From NCBI GenBank assembly GCA_029844215.1, contig CM056725.1:35804485-35868484 (forward strand): a DNA stretch of 64,000 nucleotides. The letters run 5' to 3'. Under the pieces are notes generated by a model. The model was given only the letters and a program-made list of their open reading frames with translations, had not been told where the DNA came from and made no database searches. This DNA comes from Przewalskia tangutica (taxonomy: Eukaryota > Streptophyta > Magnoliopsida > Solanales > Solanaceae). Shown here piece by piece: positions 1 to 9,673 of this stretch. The first letter of the stretch is position 1, and every line of letters begins with the position of its first letter. Position numbers and translations under genes: made by a program.

Positions 1-1328
1 TAACTCTTAAGCTTTTTGTTTAAAAACCAAATATTTCTCTTCTGTTAACAAAAATGATTCAGTATTCTTTTGAAATGCCTCAAGATCCTTATTATTCAGG
101 CTTAAGTCACAAGACATTGTCGTAAGTATTATTCAGGCTTAAGTCAAAAGACATTGTCGTAGTTATTATTCAGTTAACACACGTACGTCTACCGTACTAT
201 ATATATATTTAAAATATCATGCTCAAGAGTATAGGAAGAATCACATACCTTCTCGGCGAAATCCACCTGCCAAGTCGAATATGTCGCGCAGAGAATCATC
301 CTATAATAGTCAAATACGTCTATCAACGTCTAGACTATTCTATAAACAGTTCTAAGTAGAGGGTTCCCTATTCTACGGAAAATTGGGCAGCACTTCCCTA
401 CCCGTCGAGCTACTCAAGTCTACTGTGAAAACCGTCCTATGTAAGTAAAATTCAATTATTCTTCTTTTATACCCTTCTACTGTGATAACAGTTCAATTCT
501 ATTCATTAATATTCTTTCATATCTTATACTCAAGTCTTAACTATTCTTATATGTAATATCCAATTACAATAGAAGGACAAGAGTATTTACCTCAATAAGC
601 CCAATATTATCCAAGTTAAATGTCGCTCCTGAGCAAGGTTTAGCTCCTAATTTGTACGCTCCGATAGCTCCAAGAACCCTTAGAAGTTTCTAACAACTTC
701 TTCTTAAATACTATAAGGGATTTGGGCTAGGGTATTTTGGTATAGTAACTATTTTAAAAGGAAACTTCTACAAGGGGGGGGGGGTATTCGGCCAAGGGCC
801 TTCTCAAGGGGGAGGGGGAGGGCTCTTGGACGAGAATACTACAAAGAGAGGGGGAGGATTTTCAAGACTTGGAGGATTGATTTATGGATGAAGAAAACCT
901 TCAAGTTAGGGGAGTATTTATAGGCCAACCAATGGCCAACCAATGGCCAAGATGAAGCCAAGTGCTATGCAAGTGTAGGGTGGAGATTTAGGCAAGTGTC
1001 ATTATCCATCTACTACACAAATATCCTACCAACTCCTTGACTAAGGGAAAGGCACAAAAAATGTGCCAATCAATGCCCAAGTTGTCGTCCAATGAGGGTG
1101 ACAAGTGTCACCCTCCCGTTGGTCCAAAATATTTCATCTCTCGGAAAAATCCGCAAAAAATATAAATGACATAGCCGGAATTTTCTCTTCGCAAGTTTTG
1201 TAAAACGTTTCGTCGGAAAACCATTCGTTTAGTGAGTTGTGCACAAACATTTCGTCCAAAGTGCCTAACTAAGGCTAAACTTTTGTACGTACGTCCTCAC
1301 GTACATACTCTGGAAATACGGGGTATAA
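1..1328 (-). repeat. Partial LTR (5' part), old copy, fragment 1
   Basis: Minus-strand LTR piece that enters the window already inside the LTR and runs to the LTR 5' terminus, where the mirror of TGTTATACCCC appears as ggggtataa near 1320-1328. It matches the mid and 5' parts of the complete LTRs. The TATTTATA box (sense TATAAATA) lies near 917-924 and the U3 dyad at 1094-1115. A 40-bp motif with a CTTAAGTC core is duplicated near 90-170. No coding content is seen; short open frames here are chance. Confidence 0.8.
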
Positions 1329-2076
1329 TATTATCCAAGTTAAATGTCGATTCTGAGCAAGGTTTAGCTCCTAATTTGCACACTCCGATAGCTCCAAGAA
1401 GCCCTTAGAAGTTCTACACAACTTCTACTTAAATACTATAAGGGATTTGGGCTAGGGTATTTAGGAATAGTAACTATACTTGGAAGACAACTTTCTACCA
1501 AGGGGGGGGGGGGTTTCGGCTAGAGCTACTAGGCTAGAGGGGGAAGATATTTCGGCCATGGGCCTTCACAAGGGGGAGGGGGAGTGTTGGACGAAACACT
1601 ACAAGAGAGGGGGAAGGATTTTCAAGACTTGGAGAAATGATTTGTGGATGAAGAAAACCTTCAAGTTAGGGGGGTATTTATAGGCCAACCAATAGCCAAG
1701 ATGATGGCAAGTGGAGGGTGGGGATTCACCCAAGTGTCCTTATCCATCTACTACACAAAAATATCCTACCTAACCTTGACTAATGCAAGGCCACAAAAAT
1801 CGTCCAACTTGCCCAAGTTGCCGTCCATATGAGGGTGACAAGTGTCACCCTCCCGTTGGTCCAAAATGTTTCATCTCTCGGAAAAATCCGCAAAAAATAA
1901 TAAATGACATAGCCGTAATTTTCCCTACGCAAGTTTTGTAAAACGTTTCGTCGGAAAACGATTCTTTTAGTGGGTTGTGCACAAGTTTTTCGTCCAATGC
2001 CTAACTTTAATGATAAACTTTTGTACGTACGCCCTCACGTACATACTCTGGAAATATGGAAATATGGGGTATAACA
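1329..2076 (-). repeat. Tandem duplicate of the LTR 5' end, fragment 2
   Basis: About 750 bp repeating the order of 605-1328: the ATTATCCAAGTT block, a poly-G run near 1501-1511, the TATA region near 1676, the U3 dyad at 1831-1852, then the LTR terminus ggggtataaca ending at 2076. The two copies have diverged by small indels. The join at 1328/1329 puts an LTR 5' end directly against mid-LTR sequence, so this is a partial LTR rather than a solo LTR. Confidence 0.75.
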
Positions 2077-2784
2077 CACGTACGTCTACCGTACTATACA
2101 TATTCTTTTAAAATATCATGCTCAAGAGGATAGGAAGAATCACACACCTTCTCGGCGAAATCCACCTGCCAAGTCGAATATGTCGCGCGCAGAGTATCAA
2201 CCTATAATAGTCAAATACGTCTATAAACGTCTAGACTACTCTGTAGAATATTCTAAGCAGAAGGTGCTTATTGCTACGGAAAATCGGGCGTGAGACTTCC
2301 TGCAGTCAAACTACAAGTCTCTTTGTAATACGGTCCTATGTATTCTGATTCAATTCTCTTCTTTTATACCATCCTTCTATACATCTTATACACATTTCTA
2401 TACTACTACGTATGTAATTTCCAATTCTGATGAAGGACAAAGATATTTACCTCGATAAGCCCAAAATTATCCAAGATTTAATGTCGATCCTGAGCAAGGT
2501 TTAGCTCCTATTCTGTATGCTCCAATTCGCTCCAAGAACCCTTAGAAGTTTCTAAACAACTTCTACTTAATACTTCAACCAACTATGATCCTAGGGTTTC
2601 GTTTTGTGACTAAAGGACATAAAGTAGCATTTCCGGGCTTTTTAGTATAGAGGTAACTTGGAATACTACAAGGTATTAGGGCTAAGGTATTTTGGAATAG
2701 TGATAATACTTGGAGAATACTTTTCAACCAAGGGGGGGGGGGTATTTTGGACAAAAGCTTCAAGGAAGGGGGGTAGTGTTTCGG
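2077..2784 (-). repeat. Partial LTR, left half of fragment 3
   Basis: Minus-strand mid-LTR sequence starting at the ACACGTACGTCTACCG block. It ends in the poly-G tract and tttcggctagc, where the large plus-strand insertion interrupts it. The continuation resumes at 30109 after the duplicated CTAGC. The complete LTR at 26594 carries the uninterrupted version of this junction in the opposite orientation near 27075-27095, which supports the join. Confidence 0.75.
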
Positions 2785-2789
2785 CTAGC
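2785..2789. repeat. Target-site duplication CTAGC, left copy
   Basis: CTAGC immediately before the LTR start TGTTATACCCC at 2790, repeated at 30104-30108 immediately after the LTR end CATGACA. Five base pairs is the usual duplication length for Ty3/Gypsy integrase. Confidence 0.88.
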
Positions 2790-5700
2790 TGTTATACCCC
2801 GTATTTCCAGAGTAAGTACGTGAGGACGTACGTAGAAAAGTTTGAGCCTTAAAGTTAGGCAAGGACGAAATTTTGTTCACAACTACCGAAAAGAATCGTT
2901 TTTCGACGAAACGTTTTACAAAACTTGCGAAGGGAAAAATGCGGCTATGTCATTTATTATTTTTGCGGATTTTTCCGAGAGATAAAATATTTTGGACCAA
3001 CGAGAGGGCGACACTTGTCACCCTCTAATTGGCGGATGTGTGGGCGTCTTTTGGACGATTTGGAAGTCTTGGAGTAGGTAGGATATTTGTGATATTTTGT
3101 GTGGTAGTTGGATAAGGTACACATGGATGAATCCTCACCCTACACTTGCCTACCACTTGGCTTGATCTTGGCCATTTATTTCCCTATAAATACCCCCCTA
3201 ACTTGAAGGTTTTCTTCATCCCTTAAATCATTTCTAAGTTTTGAAATCCCTTCCCCCCCCTTCCTAGTTGGCCCAAATACCTTGTAGTATTCCAAGGTTA
3301 TCCCTATACTAAAAGCCCAGAAATACTATTATACTTTCCTTCAGTCACAAAAACGAAACCCTAAGGAAAATCTTCATAGCCGGTTGAAGTATTAAGAAGA
3401 AGTTGCGTAGAACTTCTAAGGGTTGTATGGAGCGGGTTGGAGCACCCGGAGTAGGAGCTAAACGTTGCTCAGGATCGACATTAAATCTTGGATAATTTTG
3501 GGCTTATCGAGGTAAATACTCTTGTCCTTATATTGTAATTGGAAATTACATATTGTAGTAGTATAGAAATGAATATAAGATTCATATAAAAGAATTGAAC
3601 TGTAATAGAAGGATATTACAGAAGAGAGTTAAACTGAAATCGCATCAGAAAAATATTAAAGAAGAGATTAAACTGTACTTACATAGGACTGTATTTACAG
3701 TAGACTTGTGTAGCTTAACGGGTAGGGTAGTGCTGCCCAATTTTTTTGTAGAATAGAGAAGCCTCTGCTTAGAATGTTCTACAGAGTAGTCTAGACATTG
3801 ATAGACTTGTATAACCTTTATAGGTTGAAAGTTCTGCGAGTAGCATGTTCTACTTGAAAGGTGGACAAGGCTAGCCGGGTTAACCGTGGAGCGTTTTGCT
3901 AATAGTCGATAATCGTCGCGAGGTATGTGATTCTTCCTATCCTCTTGAGCATGATATTTTAAAAGAATATATATATATAGTACGGTAGACGTACGTGTGT
4001 TAACTGGACGTAGTTTTACGGCAATGTCTTTTGACTTAAGCCTGAATAATAAGAATCTTGAAGTATTTCAAGAGAATTAAGAAACCTTTTTGAAAGAAGA
4101 GTAATACTTGGTTTTAAAAGCTTAAGAATTATACTAGCTTTATGGGAAGTTAGGTATAACGGCTTAAGAGTGATAAAAAGAATGATTTATTGATTTTAGA
4201 AGTTAGGAGACTTGATCTTAAAAGATAAGAGACTTGACTTAATTAAATTAATATGAGTTTTGTTAAAAAGTGTGAAACCTCATTCGTGAGTAATGAGTAC
4301 TTGGTTTTAAAAGGAATAATGTTTCTTGATTTGAAATCGAATAAGTATCGAACAAACCACTGCAGCGTTAATAAGGGAAATGTATTGACTAATTAAGTAT
4401 TATTAAAACCAGTAGAAACCCCCATCTGCATAGAAGCTAAGATGAGACAAAATGATATTACATTTCCTAGATCATGGCTGCGTTAATAAGATTTTTATAA
4501 ACAAGAATAACCTACTCACATATAAGGCATATGTTTCTCAAATTGTTTTAAAGGAGAATTACATCATTAAGTGATTAAAACTATGAACTACGAAACCTTT
4601 CGAAAATGAGAAACTTGAGCATTTGAAATTAGGCAAACTTGAACGTTTGGAAAATAATGTTGTTACTTGATTTTACAAAGGGAAGTGTTTTGGTTTACTT
4701 AAAAAGATAGTCACTATATTTTTATACTACGTGTTTTTTGTTACTTTTGTGAAAGAAAATTATCTTTTAAAGAGTTAATGTATGAAGTACTTTGGTGATA
4801 AAAACGCGAACATGTTAACATAAAGAAAGTACCTTGTGTGAATAACTTGATTGTGTTGGTTTGTGATAGCCTTGTAATACTTTCTTGTTGATTTGATAAG
4901 TAAACATGTTAGGATGCTACGTGTGTTAGTATCTTGTGATGTTTGTGTAAAGGGGTTTCCACTTGTTGTGCTTATGTTGTTTAACGATAAGTCGTTATGT
5001 TAGTATTATATCACTCACCTCTTGACATGATTAGGGGTTAAGCGCCTCCGTCGGGGTAGACTCGGCGGGTCTTTGTGACCTATGATTCGAGAATACCTCA
5101 TGCGGTGCATGTGACCTATGCGAGCTACGAGTTCCGGTTAGTGTGCGGCCTTTATGGTCATGCGGTCTATGTGGCCATGCGGATGCGAGTCGGGGCGTTG
5201 GCGGGAGTAGCTACCCTCGATGCGAGGAATACCTCATGCGGGCCATTGGGTGGCCTATGCGGGCTGCGGAAGTTCCAGACTAGACGCGCCGCGTTAGATC
5301 TGCGCGAGTGGCCATCTTCGATCATGTGGCGATGCAGACAGATCTCATGATCTGATTTATGACCTTGTTGGTGCGTGGGTTTTAGTAGTCGGCTATGCCT
5401 TCGTAATTACCGTGCGGTTTTATTATCACAGTGGGACCGGTGTTCATGTGTGTTCCTTGGTGCTTTTATATCATAGGCTAGGCAATGAGGAAGGTATTCC
5501 ACGCATGATTGATGTTGTGGCGTGAGACCCATAGTTGTATTTGAGTGATGACTTTGAGGCGTGAGTCACGACTTGACATATTTGCTTATTTATTGTGGAA
5601 TGTAGTTTAGTTATCATACATGTCTCTGCTTTATATAGACTACTATGATTTCATTTCTGATACTTTCGATTTCACATACTTGGTACTGTTATCGACCTCC

Positions 5701-6076
5701 TTGAAGTGCGTTCATGCGCGATAAGAAGTACACGATCGTCGATCCTCACTCTTAGGATCACGATTGCGTTTGGGAAGCTCCGTTTCTCGGAGGCTTATCG
5801 GTGGTATAGTCCCCTGTCGTTGTAGGTACTTACATTCGGGGTATGGCGGGCCTGTCCGCCATTGTTGTCATATCATTCTTAGAGGTGTAGTAATGCTGTT
5901 GTGGCGGGGTTTGTTAAAATGGGATATCGCTGTTCAAGTTTATATATATATGCCGAAAGGCAACTTTTCTCGATAAACTGCTTTTATTTCATGTCTTGTT
6001 TTATATTCCGATTACTCGATGTATGTCTACTTGGATGCAGGGTAAGACACGATCCACGGGCAGGTTGGTCGTGACA
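2790..6076 (+). repeat. 5' LTR of outer element (3287 bp)
   Basis: Starts TGTTATACCCC and ends GTCGTGACA before the PBS. Landmarks: terminal hairpin GTACGT-GAGG-ACGTAC, U3 dyad at 3004-3025 (one mismatch), TATAAATA at 3185-3192, C-rich tract near 3251-3260, a stem-loop CTCATT/AATGAG at 4279-4297, a strongly conserved block at about 4424-4492, and a GC-rich direct-repeat zone with GAATACCTCATGCGG at about 5080-5345. Compared with the partner LTR it lacks about 176 bp at 3269/3270 and many single bases at CAG, CTG and CCG. Confidence 0.87.
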
Positions 6077-6266
6077 AAAGTGGTATCGAGCGATTAATCC
6101 TCGGAAAGTGTCTACAGACCGTATCTAGTAGAGTCTTGATTATCGGTGTGTTGTGCACCACACCAATAATCAGGAGGCTATAGGATATTTAGGTTTGGTT
6201 TCCATTCTTCTCACTCTGAGATCGTGCTTAGAGCTGTGTTATAAGTTGGACCCCTCTAACGTATTT
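6077..6266 (+). promoter_or_regulatory. PBS and leader stem-loop of outer element; truncated internal start
   Basis: PBS at 6081-6091 reads TGGTATCGAGC, one base short of the tRNA-iMet complement TGGTATCAGAGC. A 34-nt stem-loop at 6138-6171 has arms GATTATCGGTGTG and CACACCAATAATC around TTGTGCAC. The internal sequence stops at 6266, just before where other copies have the gag start, and an LTR begins at once. No TSD is visible at this break. Confidence 0.75.
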
Positions 6267-8606
6267 TGTTATACCCCGTATTTCCAGAGTATGTACGTGA
6301 GGGCGTACGTATAATAATTTAAGCCTAAAGGTTGGCTAGTTTCGAAATTTGTACACAACACCCGATTGGAGTCGTTTTTAAAGCGTTTCCACGACTTTCG
6401 TAGGAAAATTCCGGCTATGTCATTTCTAATTTTTGCGGATTTTTAGAGGCGAAACATTTTGGACCAACGGGAGGGTGACAAGTGTCACCCTCACATTGGA
6501 AGTGGTGGGCGGTAAAGCTTGGCCGAAAGGGGGGCATGTGGTAGGTAGGATATTTGTGCAAGTTGGTGTGGTAGATGGATAAGGTACACATGGTGGAAAT
6601 CTAGCCCTACACTTGCACCACACTTGTCTTCATCTTGGCCATTGGTTGGCCTTCACTTGACCTATAAATACCCCTCTAGTTGATGAACTTTCTTCATCCA
6701 AAAATTGAGCAATCTATCTAAGTCTCAAATACTCCTCCTCTTGTCTTGAAATCGTCCAAAGTCCTCCCTTTGAGAGCTTGGCCGAGAGCTTCCCCTCCCT
6801 TTGTGGTGCCCTGGCCAGGGTACCCCCACTAGCCTAGTTGTCTCGTATAAATACCCCTTGTTGTGGTATAGAAATACTCTCTAGTATTGTTATAATGTCC
6901 AAATACCTTGGCCCAAATACCTTGTAGTATTCCCAAGGTTACACTTATACAAGCCAGAAAATACCATTATACTTTCCTCGATCACTAAAAGCGAAACCAC
7001 AGGAAAAATCTTCACCCGTAGTTGATGTATTAAGTAGAAGTTGTGTAGACACTTCTAAGGGTTTCTTGGAGCGTTTTGGAGCGCACGGGTAGGAGCTAAA
7101 CCTTGCTCGGGATCGACTTTTATCTCGGATAATTTTGGGCTTATCGAGGTAAACACTCATGACTTCTATTGTAATTGGAAATTACATGTTGTAGGAATAT
7201 ATAGTTGAAGTATACTATATATAGAACTGAGCGTTATAATTGTGCGGCAATGTCTTTTGACTTAAGCTGAATAATACTTACAGCAATGTCTTGCGACTTA
7301 AGCTGAATTTAAATAAGAGAATCGAATCGTAATCACATAGGCGTATTACAGTAGACTTGTGTAGCATTCTTGTGAAGTAGAATTGTACCGCGTCCGGTTA
7401 GGCGTGCAAACCCCCCCCCTGGTTGGCTTGGTAGCCGGCCTCGATAGAGGAGATTAACGCCACCAAGAGTCTGGTCTTCTTTTACGTAGAAAGATGAAAA
7501 CTTGTGTTTAAGATTTAATAGACGTTTGTGGCCTTTATAGGTGAAAGTACTAAGAGTAGCGTATTACTCGAGGAGTGGAAAGGGCTAGCAAGGTTATAGT
7601 ACTTGGAGCTTTTGCTTATTGTCGATAATCGTCGCGAGGTATGTGAACCTCTTCCTATCTCTTCTAGCATGATATGTGTGTAACTATGTAGTACGGTAGA
7701 CGTACATGTGTTTAATGTATTTGATTAGTTTGAAACATAAAGTGTTATAACGGCTTTATGGGAAGTTGGTTATAACAGCTTTATGTAGGTAAGAAAATAC
7801 TTTGTGGTTTTAAAAGGTAACTGATGTGAATTATAACTGGCTTGTTATAATAAAGAACTTGATGTATTTCAAAAGATTTATAAATCGTTTTGAAGGGAGA
7901 GTAACACTTGGTTTTAAAGGTTTTAAAAAGAATTATACTAGCTTTATGGGGAGTTAGGTATAATGTCTTAAGAGAGGTAAAGAAAATGGTTTACTGATGT
8001 TAGAAGTTAAGAGACTTGATCTTATAAGATAAGAGACTTAACTTATTTGTTTTAATGTGGATGTTTATGTGAAACCTCATTCGTGAGTAATGAGTACTTG
8101 GTTTTATTTAAAGGGATAATGTTTCTTGATTTGAAATCGGAATGTGTATCGACAAACTGCGAGCGTTAATAAAAGGAAAATGTATTGAATAAATGAAGTC
8201 TTGTATTAAAACCAGTAGAAACCTCCATCTGCATAGAAACTAAGATGAGACAAAATGATATTACATTTTCTAGATCATGGCTGCTGTAATAAGAATGTTG
8301 TAAACAAGAATAACCTACTCTCACGTAAGATATATATTACTCAATCTTTCTAAAAAGAAATCAAGTGATTAAGTTTATGAACTATGAAACCATTTGAAAA
8401 TGAGAAGCTTAAGTGAAACTAGGCAAGCGGGAACTTAGGAAAGAATGTTGTTACTTGACTTTTGAAAAGGAATGTGGGTTGGTCATTCTAATACTACGGT
8501 ATTGTGTGACTTATGTGAAAAAGCGGATCTCTTAAAAGGTATTTAACGTCGTAGTACTTTAGGAGTTAAAACCGGACTTTGGCATAAAATGAAAGTACTT
8601 TGAGTT

Positions 8607-8678
8607 GTGTGAAACTTGCCTATGCTTGTTGTTGTGAAACTTGCCTATGCTTGTTGTTGTGAAACTTGCCTATGCTTG
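8607..8678 (+). repeat. 27-bp minisatellite in LTR (3 copies)
   Basis: Three head-to-tail copies containing GAAACTTGCCTATGCTTG. The same unit, same count, appears in the partner LTR (13896-13970) and, inverted, in all three C LTRs (about 35148, 40858 and 46540), so it predates the split of A and C. Confidence 0.85.
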
Positions 8679-8756
8679 TGATGATAGCCCTTGTTGTGCA
8701 AGTGTGGTATTTACGTATTCTGGCGTCTCGATGGAGGCGGTTGATTTGTTATGAAC

Positions 8757-8978
8757 GATTATACACCGAGTCACGAGATGGCGAGAACGCGTATTCCATT
8801 TGATTATACACCGAGTCACGAGATGGCGAGAACACGTATTCCATTTGATATTACACGAGTCCCACGAGATGGCGAAGTCACGTATTTCATCGATATTACG
8901 AGTCGCGAGATGGCGGTCACGTATCACATCTGATTTTACACCGAGTCACGAGATGGCGGTCGCGTATTTCATCGGTTA
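8757..8978 (+). repeat. 45-bp LTR minisatellite (about 5 copies)
   Basis: Repeated unit with core ACCGAGTCACGAGATGGCG followed by CGTATT and a short AT-rich stretch. Units vary by small indels. It occupies the position where other subfamilies carry different GC-rich repeats. Open frames across it on both strands encode repetitive peptides and are not genes. Confidence 0.85.
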
Positions 8979-9471
8979 TCATACATGTCTCCGCTTTATA
9001 TAGACTATTATGATTTCATTCTGATCTTTTCTGATTTCACATACTTGGTACTGTTGTCTTGACCTCCTTGGGGCTGCGTTCATGCCGTAGAAGTACATTG
9101 GATGTCGATCCCGCTCTAGGATCACCTTTCAAAGATATTGGGAAGCTCGTTCCTTCGAGGCTTATCTTTTGGTATGTGTTCCACTGAGTTGTAGGTTCTT
9201 GTACATTCGGGGTATGGCGGGGCCCTGTCGTCATAGTTGTTGTAAATCTTAAGTGCAGCTTTGTGTGGGCGGGGTTTTGTAAAGGGATTAAAGCGCTCGT
9301 TTTGAAAAAAGTTGTTATATGTATATCATTGGAAGGTAACCGTTTGGTTGACTGTTTTATTATCATGTCTCTCATTTCATGTTTAAAGTTTTATTTTCGC
9401 TGATTTTCTACGATGTTGTGTCACTAGGGTGCCGGTAAGGCACGATCCACGGGCCGAGTCGGGGTGTGACA

Positions 9472-9565
9472 TAGTGGTATCGAGCGATTAATCCTCGGAA
9501 AGTGTCTCTGAACCGTGTCTAGTAGAGTCTTGATTATCGGTGTGTTGTGCACCACATCTATAATC
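9472..9565 (+). promoter_or_regulatory. PBS and leader stem-loop of element A
   Basis: PBS at 9475-9485 reads TGGTATCGAGC (CAG shortened). The stem-loop at 9532-9565 has arms GATTATCGGTGTG and CACATCTATAATC around TTGTGCAC; a G-T wobble replaces one G-C pair of the outer copy. Confidence 0.75.
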
Positions 9566-9673
9566 GAGGCTATAGGACATTTAGGATTGGTTTCCATTTC
9601 TTCTCATTACGAGATCGTGCCTTAGAGCCGTGTGATAAGTTGTACCCCTACGGCGTATTTCATTTTTACGATT

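Larger units (their letters stand above)
6267..9471 (+). repeat. 5' LTR of element A (3205 bp)
   Basis: TGTTATACCCC to GGGTGTGACA. The U3 dyad at 6471-6492 is perfect; TATAAATA lies at 6663-6670 and a second at about 6846-6853. A duplicated motif with a CTTAAG core occupies about 7250-7310. A 27-bp unit is repeated three times at about 8607-8678 and a 45-bp unit about five times at about 8757-8978. Nearly collinear with 11532-14770. Confidence 0.87.

Noticed and set aside
5050..5345. CpG island or gene promoter
   Set aside because: The GC-rich stretch recurs in the other LTRs and consists of tandem repeats; no gene follows.
6262..6266. TATTT as a target duplication for element A
   Set aside because: TAGTG follows the A 3' LTR at 14771; no match.
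8670..9003. Overlapping open frames on both strands with repeated peptides
   Set aside because: They follow the 45-bp DNA repeat in several frames at once, as expected from a repeat unit length divisible by three.
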